Of a stretch of DNA of 64,000 bases, positions 34,016-42,658 are shown piece by piece. Where the stretch lies: the NCBI RefSeq assembly GCF_018688355.1, contig NZ_CP061317.1, forward strand, positions 726,370 to 790,369, written 5' to 3'. Position 1 is the first letter of the stretch. The number at the start of each line of letters is the position of its first letter. Both the position numbers and the translations under genes were made by a program. The DNA comes from Polynucleobacter sp. AP-Elch-400A-B2. Lineage in GTDB: Bacteria > Pseudomonadota > Gammaproteobacteria > Burkholderiales > Burkholderiaceae. The notes under the pieces are model-generated. The model was not told the origin of the DNA. It did no database searches and was given only the letters and a program-made list of their open reading frames with translations.

Positions 34016-34131
34016 GGTTAATTTTAACTTAGCAGAGCCTATTCTTGGAGGGGCCCTTAGGCCATGGCCCCTTAAAGGCTCTAGCCTATGTATTGGATCC
34101 CGCATTAAAAAAGGTAGTAGGATTCACTTGT

Positions 34132-35553
34132 ATGAAATTCGCCAATGAAACCCTCTTTTTAGTTTTTTCCTTGCTACTGAGCGGACTATTTATTTCCGCG
34201 ATTCCTTACTTTCGTAAGCGCAAGCTTAGTAACTTCAATAATATTTGGCTGCTGGCCCTTGGGTTAAATATCTTTGCCTTTTTATGCTTTGCCTCAGCGT
34301 CTACTATTTCTCCATTTTTACTCACCATTGCAAACAGCTCTTTTGTTGCAGGGTATTTTTTCCTCGGTTTATTCGCTCGAGCTATTAATCAACGACCAAC
34401 TCAATTTTTGAGTCGATTGTCTCCATTATTATTTATCGTTTTTGCCTGCGTATTTGAATATATAAGACAGTCCAGCACATTCCAGGTGAGAGTTTTTTTT
34501 GTAGTTTCCACGTTGATCGTCTGTTTAGTATGGATATTGACTGAGCTTTACTCTGCACGTAAAAACAAGCCACACATCCAGCTTGATTTTTTAATGTTCA
34601 CGACATTTGCTGAATTACTGCTGGGGGTAATTCGTTTATGGCTGGTGCTTTCAAATACAAGCATCGTCAATATTAATTTATATGAAGAACCCTTCTTAAG
34701 CTCTCTAGTCAGGTGGCTTGCAGTTTCATTTACTGTTTTATCTTACGTTTCGATTCTGGGATTTTGGGCCGAAGTCTTAAGCCAGGAAAATTCTAAAAAT
34801 ATTGAAGACAACATCAGAATCAAAAGCTTACTTAAAGAGCGAGAAGCTTTAATTGCCAATTTATTAAAGGCTAATAAGACCGCAGCAACAGGTGCCTTAT
34901 CGGCATCCATTGCCCACGAGTTAAATCAGCCTCTGGGTGCCTCTAGTATCAATATTCAATTTTTGAGAAGAAAGTTAGAGGGAGGTTTATTAAATCTCGA
35001 AATCGGGAAAGAGGTATTGGATGCTTTGGAGTCAGACAACAAAAGAGTGGCAACGATTGTGCGCTCCCTCAGATCTATCTTTACTGAGCATGAATCCAAT
35101 CTCGAAGAATACGATCTGGCTGACTTGATCGCGAATGTATTAGAAATCGTCAAGCCAGAGCTGAAGGCTAAGCGGATTCAAATGCAGCTGAGTATAGATA
35201 AGGGTCTCCTTGTCAAAATTAGCTCGAATGAGATTGAGCAGGTGATTCTGAACTTACTCAACAATGCCATTCAATCATTAGAAGGTGCCAACTCATCCTT
35301 GCGATCCATCGTGATTGTAGTTAAAGCAGACGGGGACTCTGTGCTCCTTAGTATTCGTGATACCGGCGTGGGTGTCCCAGTGGAATTTAAACAAAACTTA
35401 TTCGAGTTACTCAGCACTACTAAGCAAACTGGTATGGGTCTTGGCTTATGGCTCTGCAAGCATATTGTTACCCGTTATAAGGGTTCTATTTGGCATGAAG
35501 ATGTTGAGGGTGGTGGCGCGCAGTTTCATTTCAGACTACCAAAAGCCTCCTGA
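34132..35553 (+). CDS. Orphan membrane sensor histidine kinase
   Basis: A 473-residue kinase. The first 215 or so residues form about seven hydrophobic helices with no obvious periplasmic domain. A short coiled segment (EDNIRIKSLLKEREALIANL) leads to the phosphoacceptor box ASIAHELNQPLGA with His262, then the ATPase boxes NEIEQVILNLLNNAIQS, IRDTGVGVP and GMGLGLWL. The HELNQPL form of the H-box is that of the HPK4-type kinases. No response regulator is adjacent, so its partner is elsewhere. ATG 34132 is preferred because the earlier frame overlaps nadA. Confidence 0.9.
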   Translation: MKFANETLFLVFSLLLSGLFISAIPYFRKRKLSNFNNIWLLALGLNIFAFLCFASASTISPFLLTIANSSFVAGYFFLGLFARAINQRPTQFLSRLSPLLFIVFACVFEYIRQSSTFQVRVFFVVSTLIVCLVWILTELYSARKNKPHIQLDFLMFTTFAELLLGVIRLWLVLSNTSIVNINLYEEPFLSSLVRWLAVSFTVLSYVSILGFWAEVLSQENSKNIEDNIRIKSLLKEREALIANLLKANKTAATGALSASIAHELNQPLGASSINIQFLRRKLEGGLLNLEIGKEVLDALESDNKRVATIVRSLRSIFTEHESNLEEYDLADLIANVLEIVKPELKAKRIQMQLSIDKGLLVKISSNEIEQVILNLLNNAIQSLEGANSSLRSIVIVVKADGDSVLLSIRDTGVGVPVEFKQNLFELLSTTKQTGMGLGLWLCKHIVTRYKGSIWHEDVEGGGAQFHFRLPKAS

Positions 35554-35586
35554 ACATCATTTATATTCAGTTAGTATGCGATTAAT

Positions 35587-36972
35587 CTAGAACGGTAGTT
35601 TTGCTTCCGGCTTAGCTGCTAACAGTACAGCCTTAAATTCCGCCTGAATTCGTTTAATCGCTTCTTCACTATCAGCTTCAAAGCGCATCACTACGACTGG
35701 AGTGGTGTTGGATGGTCTAGCCAGGCCAAATCCATCGGTATATTCCACGCGTACACCATCAATCGTGTTGATTGATTCAGAAGTAGGGAACTTGGCATTG
35801 GCTTTAATAGTTTCTAGGATGGTGAATGGCTCACCTTCAGCACAGGCTAACTGTAACTCTGGAGTGCAGATGGCATTAGGCAAGTGATTGAGGGTGTCGC
35901 TTGGATTTTTCTCTTTGCTGAGGATCTCAAGTAAACGAGCACCCGTATAAAGACCATCATCAAAACCAAACCAACGATCCTTAAAGAAAATATGACCACT
36001 CATCTCGCCAGCGAGTGGGGCACCAGTCTCTTTAAGTTTGGCTTTGACTAAAGAATGTCCTGTTTTCCACATAATGGGTTCGCCACCATGCTCTTTTACG
36101 TAGGTCGCTAGATTGCGAGTGCACTTCACGTCGTAAATAATTTGACCCCCAGGATTGCGAGAGAGAACATCTTTAGCAAAGAGCATCATTTGACGGTCCG
36201 GGAATATCACCTGACCATCTTTAGTAACTACTCCTAAGCGATCAGCATCGCCATCAAAGGCGAGGCCTAATTCATTATCGGTAGTCTGGAGGTTCTTAAT
36301 AAGATCTTGTAAGTTCTCAATATGCGCCGGGTCTGGATGGTGGTTTGGGAAATGACCATCAACTTCACAGAATAATTCTTGAACTTCACACCCAAGAGCT
36401 CTAAATAACTTGCCAGCAAAAGCGCCGCCCACACCATTGCCACAATCCACAGCAATCTTCATGGGTCGAGCAATCTTGATATCACCCACGATGTAGTTGA
36501 GATACATTGGGAAAATATCAAAAGTACTGCGACTTCCTTGACCGCTGGCAAATTTCTTAGCCTCAATAAGTTTGCGCAAATCCTGAATTTTTTCCCCGTA
36601 AATTGCTGCTGTACCCAAAACCATTTTGAAGCCGTTGTAATTTGGGGGATTATGGCTGCCAGTAATCATGATCCCGGACTTGGGCGTCTTACCATTGATG
36701 GTGTGATTGGTGGCGAAGTAGACCATCGGCGTTGCAACCATGCCTAGATCAATCACATTAATACTGGTAGAGAGTAGACCTTCTGTTAAAGCCTCAATCA
36801 AGCTAGGACCAGATAGACGACCATCGCGACCAATCACGATATCAGTCTCACCAAGCTCACGCATCTCCGTGCCAAAGGCTTGGCCAATCAGTTTGGCGAT
36901 AGAGTGATCTAAAGTCTCATCAATAATGCCGCGAATGTCATAAGCTTTAAAAATTGAAGGTGATAATTGCAC
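35587..36972 (-). CDS. manB: Phosphomannomutase/phosphoglucomutase
   Basis: A 461-residue alpha-D-phosphohexomutase of the AlgC/ManB type, moving phosphate between C1 and C6 of mannose or glucose for nucleotide sugars, LPS and exopolysaccharide. The phosphoserine loop is GIMITGSHNPPNYNGFKM, the metal loop is GLAFDGDADRLGVV, and the sugar-binding loop is PLAGEMSGHIFF. The start MQLSPSIFKAYDIRGI is typical. It sits near pgi, another hexose-phosphate enzyme, with a small gene between. Confidence 0.94.
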   Translation of the reverse strand: MQLSPSIFKAYDIRGIIDETLDHSIAKLIGQAFGTEMRELGETDIVIGRDGRLSGPSLIEALTEGLLSTSINVIDLGMVATPMVYFATNHTINGKTPKSGIMITGSHNPPNYNGFKMVLGTAAIYGEKIQDLRKLIEAKKFASGQGSRSTFDIFPMYLNYIVGDIKIARPMKIAVDCGNGVGGAFAGKLFRALGCEVQELFCEVDGHFPNHHPDPAHIENLQDLIKNLQTTDNELGLAFDGDADRLGVVTKDGQVIFPDRQMMLFAKDVLSRNPGGQIIYDVKCTRNLATYVKEHGGEPIMWKTGHSLVKAKLKETGAPLAGEMSGHIFFKDRWFGFDDGLYTGARLLEILSKEKNPSDTLNHLPNAICTPELQLACAEGEPFTILETIKANAKFPTSESINTIDGVRVEYTDGFGLARPSNTTPVVVMRFEADSEEAIKRIQAEFKAVLLAAKPEAKLPF

Positions 36973-36994
36973 GGTTAATCCAGTACTAAAATAA

Positions 36995-37165
36995 TTATTC
37001 TACGTTGACAATCTCATTACCAGTCATTGGGACGGCCATCTGCTCGCCACCATGTAGGTAAATATCAAAGCGTTCAAGTTTCTGACGTAGAGAAATTGAA
37101 TTCACTCTCAAATTACTTAAGTCGCTGACGGTAAACTGTGCAACCTTATTCACTTCGCTTGCCAT
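36995..37165 (-). CDS. Small conserved-looking protein, unknown
   Basis: A 56-residue frame (MASEVNKVAQFTVSDLSNL to GNEIVNVE) between pgi and manB on the same strand. A start 15 bases earlier is also possible. It has no signal or membrane segment. The position in a same-strand run with short gaps supports it being real, but I do not recognise it and no ribosome site is convincing. Confidence 0.45.
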   Translation of the reverse strand: MASEVNKVAQFTVSDLSNLRVNSISLRQKLERFDIYLHGGEQMAVPMTGNEIVNVE

Positions 37166-37204
37166 GATGATGAATTTCAAAAAATGTGGATAAAGATTAA
37201 GAGA

Positions 37205-38695
37205 TTAAGAGTTTAATAAATTAATGCGAGCGGCAGTAACAGCGTCAATATCTGCGTTGGCAGTAATATTATTCTGATGACTTGCAAGGGCTTTCTCAAT
37301 CGGCTTGGCCAGTACTTTGCCATACTCCACACCAGGCTGATCAAAGCTGTTGATATTCCACAAAGCACCTAATGTCGCTGTTCGGTTCTCATACAAAGCG
37401 AGCAGGGCGCCAAGATAAAACGCATTCAGTTTAGGTAGCAAGAGGAGATTGCTAGGACGCTTACCTGGATACACATCATTAGGGTTGCTAGCAGTTTTGC
37501 CATTCGCCAATGCTTGCGCTTGTGCCAAACAATTGGATAGCAGAATGCGGTGATGTGCCACAGCCTCTGGCCTATCGCTCATCGGCTCACGCACGGCGAT
37601 GAAATCAATCGGAATGATCTCCGTGCCTTGATGAAAGAGCTGGAAGTAAGAGTGCTGCGCATTACTACCGGCACTACCAAAGACAACTGGGGATGAGTGC
37701 TTCGCTGGCCTACCATCACGATCCACACTCTTGCCGTTGCTCTCCATGTCAAGCTGTTGTAACCACTTCGGAAACCAATCTAGAGCATCTGCATACGGAA
37801 TGGCAGCATAAGCTTTAATGTTATGTTTCTCTTGCTGATAAAGCAGAGAGAGCGCCATGATGACTGGCAGGTTTTCTTCAAGGGGTGCATTCTTAAAATG
37901 CAAATCCATCGCTTCGGCACCAGCTAAAAACTGTTTGAATGTTTCAAAGCCATATTGCAAAGCAATCGGTAGACCTACTGCTGACCACACGGAGTAGCGA
38001 CCACCAACCCAATCCCAGAAAGGGAAGATGTTGTCTTCGCTGACACCAAATTCTTTGGCAGCGGGAATGTTGGCAGTCACGGCATATAAGGCATGCTCAA
38101 TTTGACTGTGAGTACAACCGCTGTCTTTTAGCCAAGCAACAACAGCTTTGGTATTCATAGAAGTTTCAAGAGTCGTGAATGACTTTGAGACTACAATCAC
38201 ACGAGTGCTGTGAGGCTGAGCACGTGTCAAGATACGCGCTAGCTCAGCAGTATCAATATTGGCCAAGAAATGCATCCGCATGCCACGACTTTCAATGCCT
38301 GGAACATGAGCCATAGCTTCAATCGCTAGGCGGGGACCAAAGTCTGAGCCACCAATACCAATATGAATGACGTCAGTTACGCCAAGCCATTTATTGCACA
38401 GTGCATCAATCCGATGCCAAACCTCAGATACTGCTGGCATGACATCTTTGCCATCAATCAACACTGGCGTTTTGCTGAGATTGCGAAGTGCAGAATGAAG
38501 TGCGGGGCGATCTTCACTATTGTTAATGTGCTTGCCCGCAAATATATCCACAATGAACTGCTCAAGATGGCTTTGACGAGCAGAGGCAAAGAGCTTTTTC
38601 CAGCTAGCCGCATCAATTCCTTGATAGGCGGTGTCGAGCACCACATCAAGGGCGGAGTGAGTACTTTGGTTGGCTAATTGGGCTTGCACTGACAT
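37205..38695 (-). CDS. pgi: Glucose-6-phosphate isomerase
   Basis: A 496-residue isomerase of glucose-6-phosphate and fructose-6-phosphate. The sugar-isomerase domains show DVIHIGIGGSDFGPRLA, VIVVSKSFTTLET and the catalytic-region FPFWDWVGGRYSVWSAVGLP. QQLDMESNGKSV and the C-terminal NSFDQPGVEYGKVLAKPI are present. It is shorter than the E. coli enzyme (549) but complete in motifs. It is upstream of the small gene and manB on the same strand. Confidence 0.95.
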   Translation of the reverse strand: MSVQAQLANQSTHSALDVVLDTAYQGIDAASWKKLFASARQSHLEQFIVDIFAGKHINNSEDRPALHSALRNLSKTPVLIDGKDVMPAVSEVWHRIDALCNKWLGVTDVIHIGIGGSDFGPRLAIEAMAHVPGIESRGMRMHFLANIDTAELARILTRAQPHSTRVIVVSKSFTTLETSMNTKAVVAWLKDSGCTHSQIEHALYAVTANIPAAKEFGVSEDNIFPFWDWVGGRYSVWSAVGLPIALQYGFETFKQFLAGAEAMDLHFKNAPLEENLPVIMALSLLYQQEKHNIKAYAAIPYADALDWFPKWLQQLDMESNGKSVDRDGRPAKHSSPVVFGSAGSNAQHSYFQLFHQGTEIIPIDFIAVREPMSDRPEAVAHHRILLSNCLAQAQALANGKTASNPNDVYPGKRPSNLLLLPKLNAFYLGALLALYENRTATLGALWNINSFDQPGVEYGKVLAKPIEKALASHQNNITANADIDAVTAARINLLNS

Positions 38696-38834
38696 GGCTA
38701 GATTTTATCAATAAGGGCATCCAAATCACCCTAAAACGCTGAAAATGTTACGATTTGAACAATATAAGTGCTTTAGCTTAGCTAAAAGTCATTACAAAAT
38801 TGAGACATATCTGAAATCAGGTCAGGAATAGCGG

Positions 38835-39971
38835 ATGGAGCAGGTTGATTGCGTGGTTGTAGGCGCTGGAGTAGTTGGTTTAGCAGTTGCTCGCGAGATG
38901 GCATTGCAGGGCCGAGAAACGATTTTGCTCGAGCGCGAAGCTTCTTTTGGAACCATCAGTAGTGCGCGTAATAGTGAAGTCATTCATGCAGGGATTTACT
39001 ACCCAAAAGATTCTCTCAAAGCGAAGCTTTGTGTAGAAGGTAATCGTCTCTTATATGAATACTGCCGTAGTCATCAAGTAAGCACGCAAGCCTACGGTAA
39101 GCTAATCGTTGCTGCAGACACTAGTCAGTTAGATGATCTACAGGCTATTCTATTTAAGGCTCAAAACAATCAAGTGCCCGATATCAAGATGATTTCAGGA
39201 GCGCAAGCTATAGCCTTAGAGCCAGAGCTGCAGTGTGAGGCTGCAGTGCTCTCTAGTTCAACGGGTGTAGTCGATAGCCACGGATTAATGCTCTCATTAC
39301 TAGGCGGGTTTGAGGATGCCGGCGGCATGGTGGCATACCAATCCCCATTACTCAGTGCCAAACCAATTAGTAGCAATGCTGAAGGCGGCTTTGAGCTAAC
39401 GATCGGCGGAGCAGATGGTATGACCATTCAGACTAAGTTGCTGATTAATTGCACAGGACTCAGTGCCCCAGCGCTTGCCCAAAAAATTGAAGGCCTCTCA
39501 AAGGATTTAATACCCAAAGCCTATTTCGCTAAAGGAAATTACTTCTCCTTATCTGGCAAATCGCCATTCAGCCACTTGATATATCCAATACCTGAGCCTG
39601 GCGGCTTAGGCGTTCATCTCACCCTCGATATGGGTGGCCAGGCCAAGTTTGGTCCAGACGTCGAGTGGTTAGACATTGACGAGGAAAGTCAGATTAACTA
39701 CACAGTGGATCAAGGGCGAGGCGATAGCTTTTATGCAGCCGTCAGAAAATATTGGCCCGGCCTGAAAGATGGCTCTTTACAAGCAGATTACTCGGGCGTC
39801 AGGGCCAAAATCGTCCCACCAAACGCTCCAGCAGGAGACTTTTACTTTGAAGGACCCCAGCAGCATCAGCTGAACGGCTTATTCAACCTGTATGGCTTTG
39901 AGTCCCCAGGCCTCACCTCTTGCCTAGCCATTGCCCAGCATTTAGAGGCGCAAATCAAAAGTTCTCTATAA
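38835..39971 (+). CDS. NAD(P)/FAD-dependent oxidoreductase (LhgO-like)
   Basis: A 378-residue DAO-type flavoprotein. The FAD-binding loop VVVGAGVVGLAVAREMALQG lies at the N-terminus. SSARNSEVIHAGIYYP and the C-terminal NLYGFESPGLTSCLAIA match L-2-hydroxyglutarate oxidase (LhgO) and its relatives. It likely oxidises a 2-hydroxy acid, passing electrons to the quinone pool, but the substrate is inferred. It is a single gene before tRNA-Ser(UGA). Confidence 0.88.
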   Translation: MEQVDCVVVGAGVVGLAVAREMALQGRETILLEREASFGTISSARNSEVIHAGIYYPKDSLKAKLCVEGNRLLYEYCRSHQVSTQAYGKLIVAADTSQLDDLQAILFKAQNNQVPDIKMISGAQAIALEPELQCEAAVLSSSTGVVDSHGLMLSLLGGFEDAGGMVAYQSPLLSAKPISSNAEGGFELTIGGADGMTIQTKLLINCTGLSAPALAQKIEGLSKDLIPKAYFAKGNYFSLSGKSPFSHLIYPIPEPGGLGVHLTLDMGGQAKFGPDVEWLDIDEESQINYTVDQGRGDSFYAAVRKYWPGLKDGSLQADYSGVRAKIVPPNAPAGDFYFEGPQQHQLNGLFNLYGFESPGLTSCLAIAQHLEAQIKSSL

Positions 39972-39991
39972 TCTATGACTCGAATCGCAAA

Positions 39992-40081
39992 GGAAGAGTG
40001 GCAGAGCGGTTGAATGCACCAGTCTTGAAAACTGGCGAGGATGAAAGTCCTCCGTGAGTTCGAATCTCACCTCTTCCGCCA
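39992..40081 (+). tRNA. tRNA-Ser (UGA)
   Basis: GGAAGAG pairs with CTCTTCC. The anticodon TGA lies in CAGTCTTGAAAACTG. There is a long variable arm (GAGGATGAAAGTCCTC), the T arm is GTGAGTTCGAATCTCAC, and the gene ends in G plus CCA. Confidence 0.96.
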
Positions 40082-40087
40082 AATAAA

Positions 40088-40117
40088 AAACCCCAGCAAT
40101 CACTTGCTGGGGTTTTG
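40088..40117. terminator. Terminator after tRNA-Ser(UGA)
   Basis: CCCCAGCAA and TTGCTGGGG pair around TCAC, with A-rich and T-rich flanks. It can serve both the tRNA and the convergent gene at 40148. Confidence 0.85.
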
Positions 40118-40147
40118 TCTTTCTAGTTACTAGAAAAAATTAGTGCA

Positions 40148-40729
40148 TTACTTCTTTGCAGCTGGTGCGCTCACTACTGCAGCAATCGCTTCTGTATAAA
40201 CCACTTTAACTTGGTCGTTTACAGCGATATCTTTCATTAAGTCAGGATTCTGAACTTTAACTTTGAAGATATTTCCTTGAGGACCTTTTAAAGAAACAAT
40301 GTTCTTAGCCGCATCAATTGCTTCAATATTGGCAGTAGCAGTAATGGTGTTGGTAGTAATCATGCCTGGCTTATCGCCTTGTGGGGCAGTTGTCGTGGCG
40401 GTAGTAACTTGCTCACTAGTTGTACCTGGGTTTTTCACCTTCACCAACTCAATGGCAACAGCGAGTTCATAAACAACGTCAAAACGATCACCAACTTTGA
40501 TTTCAGCAAAGTTCTTTACTTCAGGGCCAGCAACGATAGTAGATTCACCATCTTGATTCTTGAGGGTAACGGCGCGGGTTGCAGCATCAATCTTGATAAC
40601 TTCACCGTCATAGATGAGGGCAGTCTCTTGAGCGGCTACAGCAGCAACAGGAGCTTTTGGTTGATTGAGTACAAAGTAGGCGCCGATAGCGATAGCAGCA
40701 AGCACAACAATAATAATTATTTTTTTCAT
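40148..40729 (-). CDS. Membrane-anchored protein with two repeated beta domains
   Basis: A 193-residue protein with an N-terminal hydrophobic anchor (KKIIIIVVLAAIAIGAYFVL) and no lipobox. The rest has two similar halves: DGEVIKIDAATRAVTLKNQDG to VGDRFDVVYELAVAIELV, and ANIEAIDAAKNIVSLKGPQG to VNDQVKVVYTEAIAAVV. A Thr-rich linker (TTATTTAPQG) joins them. The repeats look like small OB-like or barrel domains facing the periplasm. I do not know a function. Confidence 0.75.
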   Translation of the reverse strand: MKKIIIIVVLAAIAIGAYFVLNQPKAPVAAVAAQETALIYDGEVIKIDAATRAVTLKNQDGESTIVAGPEVKNFAEIKVGDRFDVVYELAVAIELVKVKNPGTTSEQVTTATTTAPQGDKPGMITTNTITATANIEAIDAAKNIVSLKGPQGNIFKVKVQNPDLMKDIAVNDQVKVVYTEAIAAVVSAPAAKK

Positions 40730-40966
40730 AACAGCATTAATCCTTAATAAATTGAATCACATTACCAGTGAGTGATAGTGGGGTAATTGATAAATATGGT
40801 TGTTTTAACAATTATGGAGATTGTATTACTCATGTTATTGATCAGAATGAGTTTTCTGAGCTAATTTGGCTAAAAAGGGCCTAATTTCGCACTATTTATT
40901 GATCTATCGCAATCTTCAGTTTTTTAAAAGGCACATACTCGGTAAATTGCGTCAATAGGGGCCTAT

Positions 40967-41350
40967 ATGCTTTTGAAGCTACTTTCAGGGTTTGTATTAA
41001 TCGGTATGACCCTTACGGTTGGCGCAACCACACCGCAAGACCTGCTGAAATACTATGAGACTCAATCTGGTAAAGCAAACCCAACTCGCGGAGAGCAATT
41101 CTTTAATGCTAAGCACGGTAAGGAATGGAGCTGTGCATCCTGCCATGAAAATCCCCCAAATCACGACACTAAACACATCATCACCGGGAAAGTAATCAAG
41201 CCATTGGCACCTAGTGCCAATCCCGCCCGCTTTACTGAAGAAGCCAAAGTAGAAAAATGGTTCAAGCGTAATTGCAATGATGTACTCGGCAGGGACTGTA
41301 GCGCGCAAGAAAAAGCAGATGTCCTCTCTTGGCTAATGACTGTTAAATGA
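40967..41350 (+). CDS. SHP-type monoheme cytochrome c (DUF1924)
   Basis: A 127-residue secreted cytochrome with a signal peptide ending near Ala22 and one heme motif CASCH. The C-terminal KRNCNDVLGRDCSAQEKADVL closely follows the sphaeroides heme protein (SHP) pattern. There an Asn next to a disulfide-bonded Cys is the displaceable heme ligand that lets SHP bind oxygen and other small ligands. First gene of a three-gene unit with a diheme cytochrome and a cytochrome b; the next ATG overlaps its TGA. Confidence 0.88.
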   Translation: MLLKLLSGFVLIGMTLTVGATTPQDLLKYYETQSGKANPTRGEQFFNAKHGKEWSCASCHENPPNHDTKHIITGKVIKPLAPSANPARFTEEAKVEKWFKRNCNDVLGRDCSAQEKADVLSWLMTVK

Positions 41351-41823
41351 ATCCCATCAAAATGAAAAAAACTATATTCATTGCCACTACTATTCTATTG
41401 GCGTCCTCATCTACATTTGCGGCAAAAATGATAATGCCTACCGATGCACCGGCTTCTTACGAGGCTGAGTGCGCAAGTTGCCACATGGCCTATCCGCCAG
41501 CACTCTTAAGTCAGCAGAGCTGGAGGAATGTCATGTCTGGCCTATCAAAGCACTTCGGTACTGATGCTAGTTTGGATCCAAAGACTCAGACTGAAATTAC
41601 AACTTGGTTGCTGCAGAATGCGACTACTCGACAAAAGTACAGCGAGACCGCACCTGAAAACCGCATTACCAAAACATCTTGGTTTATTCGTAAACATGAT
41701 GAGGTGAGAGTAGATGTGTGGAAGCGATCGAGCATCAAGAGTCCCGCCAACTGTGGAGCCTGTCATATCGATGCTGCTAATGGCATTTTTAGTGATAGCA
41801 ACATCAAGATCCCAGCGAAATGA
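41347..41823 (+). CDS. Diheme cytochrome c (DHC)
   Basis: A 158-residue periplasmic cytochrome with a signal peptide (cleavage near TFA, residue 26) and two heme motifs, CASCH near residue 42 and CGACH in the C-terminal part. It matches the diheme cytochrome that donates electrons to SHP in purple bacteria and Shewanella. It overlaps both neighbours by four bases, so the three cassette proteins are made together. Confidence 0.88.
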   Translation: MNPIKMKKTIFIATTILLASSSTFAAKMIMPTDAPASYEAECASCHMAYPPALLSQQSWRNVMSGLSKHFGTDASLDPKTQTEITTWLLQNATTRQKYSETAPENRITKTSWFIRKHDEVRVDVWKRSSIKSPANCGACHIDAANGIFSDSNIKIPAK

Positions 41824-42494
41824 ATAATCCCCTGAATGACGCAGTTGGCGCTACTGGCAGAGTGAGGCAGGCCATTATGGTGTGGGATATGCCGGTGAGG
41901 GTATTTCATTGGCTACTGGTGATTTGTTTTGCAGGTGCTTGGCTCAGCTCAGAGAGTGAGCGCTGGGCGCTGATTCACTATGCGTTTGGATATACCGCAT
42001 GCCTGCTGGTTCTGATTCGATTGGTATGGGGCTTAATTGGCACTCGTTACGCTAGATTTGGTCAATTTCTTAAAAGTCCTCGGGCAGTCATTGAGCACTT
42101 TATGGCCATGTTACGGGGTCATCTTCATCATGATGTTGGCCACAATCCAGCGGGCGGTTTAGTTATGTTTGCGCTGATGTTACTCATCCTGTTGATTGGC
42201 TTCACTGGCTATCTATCGGTTAAAGAGCTTTTGGGTAACTTCGTATCTGAGGCTCATGAAGTAGTTGCTAGCTTGGCTCTTGGCTTAGTCATTGTCCATA
42301 TTATTGCGGCCATTGGCATGAGCTTGATCGAGAAACAGAATCTCGTCAGATCCATGGTGAGTGGCAAAAAACAGGGCATGCCAGAGCAGGGAATAATCTA
42401 TCCACAGTATTTAATTGGTACCTTGATCTTTTTGGGTGCACTTTACTTTTTCTACCTGATCTTGAGCGGTAGATTGCCTAGTCTGACTCAGTAG
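41820..42494 (+). CDS. Cytochrome b561-type membrane protein
   Basis: A 224-residue integral membrane cytochrome b with about five helices. Likely heme-ligand histidines are in VWDMPVRVFHWLLV, IHYAFGYTACL, SEAHEVVASL and VIVHIIAAIG. It probably takes electrons from the quinone pool to the diheme cytochrome and on to the SHP-type cytochrome. It starts at ATG overlapping the diheme gene's stop and is the last gene of the cassette. Confidence 0.88.
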   Translation: MNNPLNDAVGATGRVRQAIMVWDMPVRVFHWLLVICFAGAWLSSESERWALIHYAFGYTACLLVLIRLVWGLIGTRYARFGQFLKSPRAVIEHFMAMLRGHLHHDVGHNPAGGLVMFALMLLILLIGFTGYLSVKELLGNFVSEAHEVVASLALGLVIVHIIAAIGMSLIEKQNLVRSMVSGKKQGMPEQGIIYPQYLIGTLIFLGALYFFYLILSGRLPSLTQ

Positions 42495-42573
42495 GTTTGT
42501 TTATTTGACTGTCTGGCCTGATTCTCTTTGTAAGGTAGCTAACATGATCCTCTTTCGGCGGTAGGTATTAGCC

Positions 42574-42599
42574 CTATAGCTAATTGCCTATGGCTATAG
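42574..42599. promoter_or_regulatory. Inverted repeat upstream of the alkylsulfatase gene
   Basis: CTATAGC and GCTATAG are separated by 12 bases, about 60 bp before the alkylsulfatase ATG. It could be an operator for that gene or a weak hairpin after the cytochrome cassette. Confidence 0.3.
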
Positions 42600-42658
42600 C
42601 AATCTTTACATTCGTGAGATATCTTTTTTACTAATACTTGTATTACATCAAGGCTTTC

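Noticed and set aside
34016..34105. N-terminal extension of NadA
   Set aside because: The extra 30 residues are Arg/Pro/Gly-rich and unlike the family; MTLTVSTP is the better start.
17140..40081. Shared CTCTTCCGCCA end of the two tRNA-Ser genes as attL/attR of a prophage
   Set aside because: The match is just the common tRNA-Ser acceptor end; 23 kb of ordinary housekeeping genes lie between and there are no phage structural genes.
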